Shown piece after piece: positions 56,062 to 64,000 of a stretch of 64,000 nt of DNA (its first letter is position 1; each line of letters opens with the position of its first letter). The DNA lies in assembly GCF_015351245.1 (NCBI RefSeq), contig NZ_JADKSO010000006.1:1-64000 (forward strand), read 5' to 3'. A program made the position numbers and the translations under genes. The notes beneath the pieces were generated by a model that saw only the letters and a program-made list of their open reading frames with translations, was not told the DNA's origin and ran no database searches. The stretch comes from Rathayibacter sp. VKM Ac-2879. GTDB taxonomy: Bacteria; Actinomycetota; Actinomycetes; Actinomycetales; Microbacteriaceae.

Positions 56062-58391
56062 GCACCACTGCACCCGCTTTCCCCACCGGAACCGTTCTCG
56101 GCTATCCGCGCATCGGGCGTCGACGCGAGCTCAAGAAGGCCGTGGAGGCCTTCTGGGCGGGGACGATCGACGCCGAGCAGCTCGAGGCGACCGCGGCCGA
56201 GCTGCGGGCCGTCACCCGTGAGCGCCTCCTCGGGCTCGGTCTCGGCCGCAGCGACTCGTCGATTCCCGAGGCACACTCGTTCTACGATCAGGTGCTCGAC
56301 ACGACCCTCGCGGTCGGTGCCGTGCCCGAGCGTTTCGCCGATCTCGTCGTCGACGGCTCGCTCGATCTCGCGGGTGCCTTCACACTCGCTCGCGGCGACG
56401 GCGAGCGTGCACCGCTCGAGATGACGAAGTGGTTCGATTCCAACTACCACTACCTCGTGCCCGAGATCGGGCCCGAGACGGTGTTTTCGCTTGCAGACAC
56501 CCGTCGCGTGCGAGAGGTCGAAGAGGCGCGTGCCGCCGGTTTCACGACGAGGCCCGTCCTGGTCGGCCCGGTCACCTACCTCCTCCTCGCGAAGCCGAGC
56601 GAGGTCGCCCCCGCGGGCTTCCAGCCGCTCTCGCGTCTCGCCGAGCTGCTCCCGGTCTACGTGAAGCTCCTCGCTCGCTTGCGCGAGGCCGGTGCCGACT
56701 GGGTGCAGCTCGACGAGCCGGCCCTCGTCTCGGAGTCGCTCGGTGTCGCACGCGAACGCATCCTGGAGGCGACGGCTGAGGCGTACGGAGTCCTGGGCTC
56801 GGCGGCCGCGCGCCCCGCGATCTTCGTCGCGGCGCCCTACGGCGACCTCGGCGATGCCCTCCCTGTGCTCGCCGCCACGGAGGTGGACGCGATCGGCGTC
56901 GACCTCGTCAAGGGCGCGGCGCCCGCCGACACCGACGGCCTCGACGGCACCGTGCTGGTGGCGGGGGTCATCGACGGCCACAACGTGTGGCGCGGAGATC
57001 TCTCGGCAGCTCTGGCCAAGGCGGAGGCGCTGCGCGAGCGCGGGGTGAACGTCGCGGTCTCGACCTCGACCTCGCTCTTCCATGTGCCGCACGACGTCGC
57101 GGACGAGCCCGAGCTCGACCCGCGCCTCGCCTCATGGCTCGCCTTCGCCGACCAGAAGGTGGAGCAGATCTCGGTGGTCGCACGCGGCCTCGACGAGGGT
57201 CGTGAGGTGGTCGAAGCGGAGCTCCGCGCGGCCGAGGAGGCGCTCGCCGACCGCCGCTCGGCACCCGGCGTGCGCGACGGAGCAGTCCGTCAGCGCACCG
57301 CGGCGCTGCGTCCCGAGGACTACCGTCGCGCGCCGGCCGAGGAGCGGCTCGCCGCTCAGGAGGCGGCCCTCGGCCTGCCCCTGCTGCCCACGACGACGAT
57401 CGGCTCCTTCCCGCAGACCCGCGAGATCCGCGCCGCGCGCGCCGGCGTCGCCCGCGGCGAGCTCACCGCCGAGCAGTACGACGATCGCATGCGCGCCGAG
57501 ATCGAGCGCGTCGTGCGCCTCCAGGAGGAGATCGGGCTCGACGTGCTCGTGCACGGCGAGCCCGAGCGCAACGACATGGTGCAGTACTTCGCCGAGAACC
57601 TCGACGGCTTCGCGGTGACCCGGAACGGCTGGGTGCAGTCGTACGGCAGCCGCTGCACCCGGCCGTCGCTGCTGTGGGGTGACGTCTCGCGCCCGGCGCC
57701 GATCACGGTGGAGTGGTCGCGCTATACCCAGTCGCTCACCGAGAGGCCCGTCAAGGGGATGCTCACCGGGCCGGTGACGATCCTCGCGTGGTCGTTCGTG
57801 CGCGACGACCAGCCGCTCGCCGAGACCGCGGAGCAGGTGGCGTTGAGCCTGCGGGACGAGATCGCCGATCTCGAGCGCGCCGGCATCCGCCTCGTTCAGG
57901 TCGACGAGCCGGCGCTACGAGAGCTGTTGCCGCTCGAGACTGCCGCGCAGCCCGCCTACCTCGAGTGGTCGGTCGGCTCGTTCCGGCTCGCGACGGCGGG
58001 CGCCGCGACCGCGACGCAGGTGCACACCCACCTCTGTTACTCCGAGTTCGGGGTGGTCATCGACGCGATCGATCAGCTCGACGCCGATGTGACGAGCATC
58101 GAGGCGGCGCGCTCGCGGATGGATGTCGTGCACGACATCGAACGTTCCGGCTTCTCGCGCGGCATCGGTCCGGGCGTCTACGACATCCACTCGCCGCGCG
58201 TGCCCAGCGAGGAGGAGGTCGCCGAGCTCATCGCGACCGCGCTCGAGCGCATCCCCGCCCGCCAGCTCTGGATCAACCCCGACTGCGGCCTGAAGACCCG
58301 CGGGTACGAGGAGACGGTCGCGTCGCTGCGTTCGATGGTCGCCGCCACCGAGGCGGCCCGCTCGGCGCTCGAGGAGCCCGCGCGCGTCTGA
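56058..58391 (+). CDS. metE: Cobalamin-independent methionine synthase
   Basis: 777 residues, two barrels. The N-terminal one starts VLGYPRIGRRRELKKAVEAF; the C-terminal one has TIGSFPQTREIR, RNDMVQYFAENLDGF, GPVTILAWSFVRDD and the zinc ligands in HTHLCYSEF and NPDCGLKTRGYEE. It transfers a methyl from 5-methyltetrahydrofolate to homocysteine without B12. A hairpin terminator follows. Confidence 0.97.
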   Translation: MSTTAPAFPTGTVLGYPRIGRRRELKKAVEAFWAGTIDAEQLEATAAELRAVTRERLLGLGLGRSDSSIPEAHSFYDQVLDTTLAVGAVPERFADLVVDGSLDLAGAFTLARGDGERAPLEMTKWFDSNYHYLVPEIGPETVFSLADTRRVREVEEARAAGFTTRPVLVGPVTYLLLAKPSEVAPAGFQPLSRLAELLPVYVKLLARLREAGADWVQLDEPALVSESLGVARERILEATAEAYGVLGSAAARPAIFVAAPYGDLGDALPVLAATEVDAIGVDLVKGAAPADTDGLDGTVLVAGVIDGHNVWRGDLSAALAKAEALRERGVNVAVSTSTSLFHVPHDVADEPELDPRLASWLAFADQKVEQISVVARGLDEGREVVEAELRAAEEALADRRSAPGVRDGAVRQRTAALRPEDYRRAPAEERLAAQEAALGLPLLPTTTIGSFPQTREIRAARAGVARGELTAEQYDDRMRAEIERVVRLQEEIGLDVLVHGEPERNDMVQYFAENLDGFAVTRNGWVQSYGSRCTRPSLLWGDVSRPAPITVEWSRYTQSLTERPVKGMLTGPVTILAWSFVRDDQPLAETAEQVALSLRDEIADLERAGIRLVQVDEPALRELLPLETAAQPAYLEWSVGSFRLATAGAATATQVHTHLCYSEFGVVIDAIDQLDADVTSIEAARSRMDVVHDIERSGFSRGIGPGVYDIHSPRVPSEEEVAELIATALERIPARQLWINPDCGLKTRGYEETVASLRSMVAATEAARSALEEPARV

Positions 58392-58397
58392 CGCGAT

Positions 58398-58433
58398 GAT
58401 GGGGGCGGACGGTCGACGCCGGCCGCCCCCATC
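58398..58433. terminator. Hairpin between metE and lexA
   Basis: GATGGGGGCGG at 58398 pairs with CCGCCCCCATC ending at 58433, extended by four more positions with one mismatch. It lies between convergent stops at 58391 and 58461. Confidence 0.7.
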
Positions 58434-58460
58434 TGCGTTCATGACAGGCGTCTCGACGCG

Positions 58461-59207
58461 TTAGACGGAGCGCAGCACCGCGACGATCTTGCCGAGCACC
58501 TCGGCCTCGTCGCCCAAGATCGGTTCGAAGTTGGAGTTGCGCGGCAGGAGCCAGGTGTGGCCGTCGCGTTGGCGGAACACCTTCACCGTCGCCTCGCCGT
58601 CGAGCATCGCCGCGACGATCTCGCCGTTTTCGGCGGTGCGCTGTGCTCGGACGACGACCCAGTCTCCATCGCAGATCGCCGCGTCGATCATCGACTCTCC
58701 GACGACCTTGAGCATGAACAGCTCGCCCTTGCCGACGAGCTGACGGGGGAGGGGGAACACCTCGTCGACCTGCTGGTCTGCCGTGATGGGCACGCCCGCG
58801 GCGATGCGGCCGACGAGCGGCACCATCGCGGCATCGGCGACCGTGGCGGTCGACTCGAAAGAGCCGTCGTCCTCGGTCGAGCTCGGCACGTCGATGAGGA
58901 TCTCGAGCGCGCGCGGCCGGTTGGGGTCGCGACGGAGGTAGCCGCTGAGCTCGAGCTGGTTGAGCTGGTGGGTCACGCTCGAGAGCGAGGCGAGCCCGAC
59001 GGCGTCACCGATCTCGCGCATGCTCGGCGGATAACCGCGGCTCGCGACGGAGCGTTGGATGGCGTCGAGGATGGCGAGCTGCTTGGCGCTCAGGTTCTTG
59101 CGACGTCGGCCCGCGGTCGCCTTCGTGCCCGCTTTCGCCGCTCGGCTCCCCGATGCTGCGGGAGACGGTGCCGCCGGCGTCGTCTCGGGCGTCTGCGCGT
59201 CGCTCAC
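58461..59207 (-). CDS. lexA: LexA repressor
   Basis: 248 residues. After about 40 disordered residues, the winged helix-turn-helix has [20 protein letters not shown] and [20 protein letters not shown]. The cleavage site is Ala-Gly in GRIAAGVPI. The catalytic Ser is in [19 protein letters not shown], and the Lys in [13 protein letters not shown]. It represses SOS genes until RecA-stimulated self-cleavage. The GTG at 59207 has AGAGGG 7 nt upstream. Confidence 0.97.
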   Translation of the reverse strand: MSDAQTPETTPAAPSPAASGSRAAKAGTKATAGRRRKNLSAKQLAILDAIQRSVASRGYPPSMREIGDAVGLASLSSVTHQLNQLELSGYLRRDPNRPRALEILIDVPSSTEDDGSFESTATVADAAMVPLVGRIAAGVPITADQQVDEVFPLPRQLVGKGELFMLKVVGESMIDAAICDGDWVVVRAQRTAENGEIVAAMLDGEATVKVFRQRDGHTWLLPRNSNFEPILGDEAEVLGKIVAVLRSV

Positions 59208-59334
59208 GATGATCCCTCTCTCGGCGCGCACTCCGCGTGCGCACCAGCCCGGCAGGCGCACCGACGTCGAATGTCGGTGGTCGCTGCTCTACTACTCCTG
59301 GGCACTCGAAACTGTATCCGGTGGAGCGGCCCGT

Positions 59335-59351
59335 TCGAAACATTCGTTCGA
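59335..59351 (-). promoter_or_regulatory. Degenerate SOS-like box in the lexA promoter
   Basis: Minus strand TCGAAC-GAATG-TTTCGA resembles the LexA box but has a one-base longer spacer and one changed position. A TACAGT -10 for lexA lies about 20 bp further toward the gene. It fits lexA autoregulation. Confidence 0.6.
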
Positions 59352-59406
59352 GTGTGTCGTGCTCGTCTCGCGCCACAAGGCTCAGCCAGGTGCTTCGACG
59401 AGTTGC

Positions 59407-59434
59407 CGAACGAGTGATTCGAAGATATATTCGG
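59407..59434 (+). promoter_or_regulatory. SOS-like boxes upstream of the LysM gene
   Basis: TCGAAGATATATTCGG (59419-59434) fits TCGAAC-N4-GTTCGA with three of twelve positions changed, and covers the TATATT -10. A second, weaker site, CGAACGAGTGATTCG (59407-59421), overlaps it. Confidence 0.6.
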
Positions 59435-59500
59435 AACAGAGATTCGGGACGGCCTCTCGGCCGAGTCCGTCCCGAGTCCCTCCTGAGAGGAGCGATCCCC

Positions 59501-59926
59501 ATGACCGCGAGTATGACGACCGTCCAGCCCATCCGCTCGAGCGAGCCCCTGCCGCTGAGCGCCCGCCTGAACTCCGCCGACGCTGCGCGCGAAGGTGCGC
59601 GAGCGGCCCGCACCCGACTCCGCCTGACGCGCCGCGGCCGGGTCGTCCTCGGGGCGCTTGCCGCGCTGCCGATCATCGCGGGCGCGTTCGTTCTCGGTCT
59701 CAACGGTGGAGGCGCCGTCGCCTCGAGCGATGCAGTGGTCGCCGACTTCCCGTACGTCACCGTGCACGCGGGTGAGTCGCTCTGGTCGCTCGCCGAGACC
59801 CTCGCGCCGCATGCGGATCCGCGTGACGTCGTGGACGACATCGTCTCCCTCAATCAGCTTCAGAGCGCCTGCCTCGAGCCCGGCCAGCGGCTCGCGATCC
59901 CCGCGCAGTACGCTCCGGCCGGCTGA
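59501..59926 (+). CDS. LysM-domain membrane protein, probable SOS cell-division suppressor
   Basis: 141 residues. A basic N-terminus, one TM helix (about 50-70, VVLGALAALPIIAGAFVLGL) and a C-terminal LysM domain (VTVHAGESLWSLAETLAP ending CLEPGQRLAIPAQY). The gene divergent from lexA in actinobacteria often encodes such a protein (ChiZ in mycobacteria, DivS in corynebacteria) that halts division during DNA damage. That role is inferred from position and the SOS-like boxes. GAGAGGAG precedes the ATG. Confidence 0.85.
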   Translation: MTASMTTVQPIRSSEPLPLSARLNSADAAREGARAARTRLRLTRRGRVVLGALAALPIIAGAFVLGLNGGGAVASSDAVVADFPYVTVHAGESLWSLAETLAPHADPRDVVDDIVSLNQLQSACLEPGQRLAIPAQYAPAG

Positions 59927-59961
59927 CACCCTCCTCGGGGTGCGCCATGGCCTGCTGCCGC

Positions 59962-60012
59962 TGTCGGCCTGAGTCGTGTGTCGGCCCGAGTCGTGTGTCG
60001 GCCTGAGTCGTT
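59962..60012 (+). repeat. Three 17-bp tandem repeats in the hisC promoter
   Basis: Units TGTCGGCCTGAGTCGTG, with one or two changes, occupy 59962-59978, 59979-59995 and 59996-60012. The last ends 4 bp before the -10 TAGCAT (60017-60022). Confidence 0.85.
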
Positions 60013-60016
60013 TCGC

Positions 60017-60022
60017 TAGCAT
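60017..60022 (+). promoter_or_regulatory. Leaderless -10 of hisC
   Basis: TAGCAT, 6 nt, then GTG at 60029. The -35 falls inside the third tandem repeat. Confidence 0.55.
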
Positions 60023-60028
60023 CTCCTG

Positions 60029-61174
60029 GTGACGACTCTCGACGACCTTCCTCTCCGCGACAACCTTCGAGGCAAGGAGCCCTACGGCGCACCGCAGGCG
60101 ACCGTCCCGGTGGCACTGAACGTCAACGAGAACACCCATCCGATTCCGGATGACGTGATCGCCGATATCGTCTCGCGGGTCTCCGTCGCCCTGCGGAGCG
60201 TCAACCGCTACCCGGACCGTGAGTTCCTCGAGCTGCGTGAAGCTCTCGCCCGATACGTCGGTCACGGGCTCACCGCCACGAACATCTGGGCCGCCAACGG
60301 CTCGAACGAGGTGCTGCAGCACGTGCTCCAAGCCTTCGGAGGCCCGGGCCGCTCCGTGCTCGGCTTCACCCCCACGTACTCGATGTACTCGATCCTCGCC
60401 TCGGCCAGCGGCACCTCGTGGGTCCCGATCGAACGTGAAGCCGACTTCGTGGTCGGAGCCTCTTATGCGGCGGAGCAGGTCCGTCGCGCTCAGCCCGACG
60501 TCGTGTTCCTCTGCGCCCCCAACAACCCGACCGGTACTCCGCTCGACCTCGACACCATCGCGGCGGTCTACGCCGCGACCGACGGCATCGTCGTCGTGGA
60601 CGAGGCGTACGCCGAGTTCGCCGGTCCGGGGGCGCCGACGGCGCTGAGCCTCCTGCACGGGCGGCCACGCCTCCTGATCTCGCGGACGATGAGCAAGGCC
60701 TTCGCTTTCGCGGGAGTGCGCTTGGGATACCTCGCCGCCAATCCTGCCGTGGTCGACGCGCTACGGCTGGTCCGCCTCCCCTACCACCTCTCCGCGCTGA
60801 CGCAGGCTGCCGCGACCGCGGCGCTCGCACACGCCGACGAGATGCTCGCGATGGTCGGAGAGATCATCGAGCAGCGTGACCGCATGGTCGATGGTCTGCG
60901 CGCGCTCGGCTACCGCCCGCACGCGACAGGCAGCAACTTCGTCCTCTTCGGGGGAGTCGCCGACCCGCACGCCACGTTCGAGGCGCTCCTGGCGCGCGGA
61001 GTGCTCATCCGCGATGTTGGCATCGCCGGGCACTTGCGGGTGAGCGCGGGCACGACGGAGGAGACGACCGCTTTCCTCGACGCGCTCGCCTCGCTCCCCG
61101 CGCCCGATCGCGATCCCGCGGCGGCGTCGGCTCGCGAAGGAGGGGTCGCGGAGGGCCGGCTCGCCCGCCCATGA
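60029..61174 (+). CDS. hisC: Histidinol-phosphate aminotransferase
   Basis: 381 residues, fold-type I PLP enzyme. LNVNENTHPIPDDVIADI at the start; WAANGSNEVLQHVLQAF; CAPNNPTGTPLDLD; VVVDEAYAEFAG; the PLP Lys in SRTMSKAFAFAGVRLGY; and the C-terminal Arg region HLRVSAG. It makes histidinol phosphate. An Ala/Arg tail of about 20 residues is extra. No hisD precedes it in this window. Confidence 0.94.
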   Translation: MTTLDDLPLRDNLRGKEPYGAPQATVPVALNVNENTHPIPDDVIADIVSRVSVALRSVNRYPDREFLELREALARYVGHGLTATNIWAANGSNEVLQHVLQAFGGPGRSVLGFTPTYSMYSILASASGTSWVPIEREADFVVGASYAAEQVRRAQPDVVFLCAPNNPTGTPLDLDTIAAVYAATDGIVVVDEAYAEFAGPGAPTALSLLHGRPRLLISRTMSKAFAFAGVRLGYLAANPAVVDALRLVRLPYHLSALTQAAATAALAHADEMLAMVGEIIEQRDRMVDGLRALGYRPHATGSNFVLFGGVADPHATFEALLARGVLIRDVGIAGHLRVSAGTTEETTAFLDALASLPAPDRDPAAASAREGGVAEGRLARP

Positions 61175-61204
61175 GCGCGCATGGCCCCGAATAGACTCTG
61201 ATCC

Positions 61205-61825
61205 ATGACCTCCCCGAGCGCCGTGTCCGGGCGTACCGCCTCCCTCAGCCGTGCCACCAGCGAGTCGAGCGTCGAGCTCTCGATCGACCTCGACGGCACA
61301 GGCATCGCGGACCTCGAGACCGGTGTGCCGTTCTTCGACCACCTGCTCACCGCGTTCGCGAAGCACTCTCTCACCGACCTCACCGTGCGAGCCCGGGGCG
61401 ACGTCGAGATCGACGTCCACCACACGGCGGAGGACATCGGGATCGTCCTCGGCACGGCCATCAGGCAGGCGCTCGGCGACAAAGCGGGCATCTCGCGCTT
61501 CGGCGACGCGCTCGTGCCGCTCGACGAGGCGCTCGTGCAGGCGGTCGTCGACATCTCGGGACGTCCCTACCTCGTGCACACCGGCGAGCCGGAGGGGTTC
61601 GCCCTTCACTTGATCGGCGGCCACTTCACGGGATCGATGGTCCGGCACGTCTTCGAGGCGATCGCCTTCAACGCCGGCCTCACCGTGCATGTCACGGTGC
61701 TGGGCGGCCGCGATCCGCACCACATCGCGGAGGCCGAGTTCAAGGCGTTCGCGCGCGCATTCCGCCAAGCGAAGGCGTTCGACCCGCTCGTCGCCGGCAT
61801 CCCCTCGACCAAGGGCGCGCTGTGA
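61205..61825 (+). CDS. hisB: Imidazoleglycerol-phosphate dehydratase
   Basis: 206 residues, stand-alone dehydratase without a phosphatase domain. The two metal-binding repeats show as [13 protein letters not shown] with [14 protein letters not shown], and [12 protein letters not shown] with [18 protein letters not shown]. It acts between HisF/HisH and HisC in histidine synthesis. Its stop overlaps hisH by four bases. Confidence 0.95.
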   Translation: MTSPSAVSGRTASLSRATSESSVELSIDLDGTGIADLETGVPFFDHLLTAFAKHSLTDLTVRARGDVEIDVHHTAEDIGIVLGTAIRQALGDKAGISRFGDALVPLDEALVQAVVDISGRPYLVHTGEPEGFALHLIGGHFTGSMVRHVFEAIAFNAGLTVHVTVLGGRDPHHIAEAEFKAFARAFRQAKAFDPLVAGIPSTKGAL

Positions 61826-62469
61826 CCGTGGTCCGTCCGTCCGTCGTCGTCTACGACTACGGCTCCGGCAATGTGCACTCGGCGGTCAAGGCGCTCGAGC
61901 TCGCGGGCGCCGACGTCGAGCTGACCGGCGACCGTCACCGCGCGCTCGAGGCCGACGGCCTTCTGGTACCCGGGGTCGGCGCGTTCGACGCGGTGATGTC
62001 GGCGCTCAACCGCGCGCGCGGCGGGGAGATCATCGAGAAGCGCCTTGCCGGCGGACGTCCGGTTCTGGGGATCTGTGTCGGGATGCAGGTCCTCTTCGAG
62101 AGAGGGGTCGAGCGCGACGTCGAGAGCGCGGGCCTGGGGGAGTGGCCGGGCACGGTCGACCTCCTTCCGGCGACGGTCGTTCCGCACATGGGCTGGAACA
62201 CGGTGTCCGCGCCGAACGGATCCGTGCTCTTCGACGGCATCGCCGACGAGCGCTTCTATTTCGTGCACTCCTATGCGGCGCGGGAGTGGTCGCTCGACGT
62301 GACGCCCCCGTTCCCCCGTCCAGCGGTCACCTGGGCCGATCACGGCGGACCGTTCGTCGCGGCTGTCGAGAACGGCCCGCTTATGGCGACGCAGTTCCAT
62401 CCCGAGAAGTCCGGTGCCGCAGGCCTGCGCCTGCTCTCGAATTGGCTGGGCAGCCTCCGCACGAACTAG
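61822..62469 (+). CDS. hisH: Imidazole glycerol phosphate synthase, glutaminase subunit
   Basis: 215 residues, class I glutamine amidotransferase. [15 protein letters not shown] at the start; the catalytic Cys in [14 protein letters not shown]; and the His/Glu in [10 protein letters not shown]. It feeds ammonia to HisF, which is not in the window. It is coupled to hisB. Confidence 0.95.
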   Translation: MTVVRPSVVVYDYGSGNVHSAVKALELAGADVELTGDRHRALEADGLLVPGVGAFDAVMSALNRARGGEIIEKRLAGGRPVLGICVGMQVLFERGVERDVESAGLGEWPGTVDLLPATVVPHMGWNTVSAPNGSVLFDGIADERFYFVHSYAAREWSLDVTPPFPRPAVTWADHGGPFVAAVENGPLMATQFHPEKSGAAGLRLLSNWLGSLRTN

Positions 62470-62528
62470 GATCGGCCGGTGGTCGGCGCCGCGAGCGGCC
62501 GGCACCAGCTCCGAGACTGAGGATGACG

Positions 62529-63275
62529 ATGAGCGAGTTCACCAAGGCCCCGGGCCTGGTCCTCCTGCCGGCGATCGACGTGGCGGGCGGCAAGGCCGTC
62601 CGGCTCACGCAAGGCGAGGCTGGCACGGAGACCAACTACGGCGACCCTATCGACGCGGCCGGGGATTGGGCCGACCAGGGCGCGGAGTGGATCCACCTCG
62701 TCGATCTCGATGCCGCCTTCGGTCGGGGCGACAACCACGGCATCATGAAGAAGGTCATCCGCCAGGTCAAAGGCGTCAACGTCGAGCTGTCCGGTGGCAT
62801 CCGCGACGACCGAAGCCTCGAGTCGGCGCTGAGCGCGGGCGCCAAGCGCATCAACCTGGGCACCGCGGCGCTCGAGAACCCGGAGTGGGCCGCGAGCGTC
62901 ATCGCGCAGTACGGCGACCAGATCGCCGTCGGCCTCGACGTCCGCGGCACCACGCTCGCCGCGCGTGGCTGGACCAAAGAGGGCGGCGACCTCTGGCAGG
63001 TCCTCGACCGCCTCGAGGAAGCGGGCTGCACCCGCTACGTCGTGACCGACGTGACGAAGGACGGCACTCTCCGGGGCCCGAACCTCGAGCTGCTCGAGCA
63101 GGTCATGGCGCGTACGCACCGCCCGGTCATCGCCTCGGGAGGCATCTCGAGCCTCGACGACATCGCCGCGCTGCGCGACCTGGTCCCGCAGGGGCTGGAG
63201 GGCGCCATCGTCGGCAAGGCGCTGTACGCGGGCGCGTTCACGCTCGCGGAGGCACTGGATGTCGCCTCCGAGTGA
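62529..63275 (+). CDS. priA: Phosphoribosyl isomerase PriA (HisA/TrpF)
   Basis: 248 residues, a (beta-alpha)8 barrel. The first catalytic Asp is in [15 protein letters not shown]; half-barrel repeats give [10 protein letters not shown] and [12 protein letters not shown], with the second Asp in [15 protein letters not shown]. In actinobacteria one enzyme isomerises both the histidine and tryptophan intermediates; the bifunction is inferred from lineage. GAGGA 6 nt before the ATG at 62529 sets the start over the ATG at 62523. Confidence 0.93.
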   Translation: MSEFTKAPGLVLLPAIDVAGGKAVRLTQGEAGTETNYGDPIDAAGDWADQGAEWIHLVDLDAAFGRGDNHGIMKKVIRQVKGVNVELSGGIRDDRSLESALSAGAKRINLGTAALENPEWAASVIAQYGDQIAVGLDVRGTTLAARGWTKEGGDLWQVLDRLEEAGCTRYVVTDVTKDGTLRGPNLELLEQVMARTHRPVIASGGISSLDDIAALRDLVPQGLEGAIVGKALYAGAFTLAEALDVASE

Positions 63276-64000
63276 GCCGCCGTCGCTGCCCGCACACCTG
63301 AGCGACTCGGCGGGCACCCCGTGGGCGGGGCGCCGCTTCTCGCCGAGCACGGCGGCCGGCGACGACGGCAGCGCGCCGGAGGCGCTCGCCCGCGCGTGGG
63401 CAGCGTTCGGCACCGGGAGGACGGGTCCGGAGGCGGTCGTGGACGCCCTGCGGGACGCCCGGCTGCTCATTCCCCTCGTCGCCCATCTGGGTGAGGAGGG
63501 GGAGGGCGTGGACGGTCTCCGCGCCGACAAGAGCCAGGAGCTCGCGATCGTGACGGTCGCGGGTCCCGATGGCCGCACAGTGCTGCCGGTGTTCAGCAGT
63601 GTGGAGGCGATGCGACGCTGGGACGCGTCTGCGCGCCCCGTCCCGGTCGACGCTCGACGGGCGGCGGTGGCGGCCGTCGCCGAGGGCACCGAGGTGATGG
63701 TCCTCGATCCCGCCTCCGAGCACGAGTTCGTGGTGCGGCGGCCCGCACTGTGGGCCATCGCGGAGGGGACGCCGTGGCGCTCGAGCCCGAGCGATCTCGA
63801 GGTGCTCGCGGCGCTGCGCTCGGGCGCCGACAGGGAGGAAGCGGTGGTCTCTCTCGCGGTGCACGCGGGCGATCCCGCGCAGCGCCTCCGCGGAGCCGAG
63901 CTCGTCATCGCGCTCGAGCTGCGCCCCGGCCTCGACGAGGAGGCGCTGCATGCGCTTCTCGCGCGGCTCGGCGAAGGGTGGGCCGCTGACGAGGTCGTCG
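63259..64000 (+). CDS. SseB-family protein (partial, runs off the window)
   Basis: The ATG at 63259 overlaps the end of priA by 17 bp, and the frame stays open to base 64000 (247 codons). Residues [55 protein letters not shown] and [20 protein letters not shown] fit the SseB N-terminal domain. In actinobacteria such a gene often closes the his cluster. Its function is unknown. Confidence 0.87.
   Translation, partial: MSPPSEPPSLPAHLSDSAGTPWAGRRFSPSTAAGDDGSAPEALARAWAAFGTGRTGPEAVVDALRDARLLIPLVAHLGEEGEGVDGLRADKSQELAIVTVAGPDGRTVLPVFSSVEAMRRWDASARPVPVDARRAAVAAVAEGTEVMVLDPASEHEFVVRRPALWAIAEGTPWRSSPSDLEVLAALRSGADREEAVVSLAVHAGDPAQRLRGAELVIALELRPGLDEEALHALLARLGEGWAADEVV

Overview
The window is chromosomal DNA of a high-GC actinobacterium. 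I infer Microbacteriaceae from gene content and order: clgR, DUF3046, recA, recX, miaB, miaA, dapF and hflX in a row; lexA divergent from a LysM-protein gene followed by hisC-hisB-hisH-priA; ThyX and RNase J flanking dapA. Many genes have a TANNNT -10 hexamer only 6-8 nt before the start codon, which suggests widespread leaderless transcription. No sequence search was possible, so genus is not claimed.

Region 1-2379 is unlike the rest. It holds the 3' end of an RHS-repeat polymorphic toxin gene, whose variable tail is hydrophobic, then an AT-richer four-TM membrane protein that is the best immunity candidate, then about 600 bp of apparent gene debris. This is the most likely place for an undescribed system.

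Region 2380-21500 is mostly accessory: a flotillin, small membrane proteins, an exported protein of unknown function, a pRiA4b ORF-3 family protein, a quinone oxidoreductase, a hydrolase, aspartase, an Ada-AlkA alkylation-repair fusion, a DUF1684 protein, a HelD/HelR-type RNA polymerase recycling ATPase, an FKBP, a protealysin-like M4 protease next to its emfourin-type inhibitor, and a sulfite-oxidase-like molybdoenzyme translationally coupled to a ferredoxin reductase.

Region 21500-36400 holds rpsO and pnp (separated by four other genes), a divergent LysR/MFS pair, a GH13 alpha-glucosidase between two aldo/keto reductase paralogues with altered catalytic residues, an M16 peptidase, a phosphatase and dapB.

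Region 36400-55000 is largely conserved housekeeping: a thioredoxin-like/DUF4395 pair, thyX, dapA, rnj, ftsK, pgsA, cinA, clgR, recA-recX, miaB-miaA, dapF, an rRNA-type methyltransferase and hflX.

Region 55000-64000 carries metF-metE (coupled methionine synthesis), lexA divergent from a LysM cell-division-suppressor-like gene with SOS-box-like sites between them, and the histidine cluster hisC-hisB-hisH-priA running into an SseB-family gene cut by the window end. RecA, LexA and the LysM protein form a visible SOS circuit. dapA, dapB and dapF supply diaminopimelate. No tRNA, rRNA, CRISPR array or insertion sequence was found.
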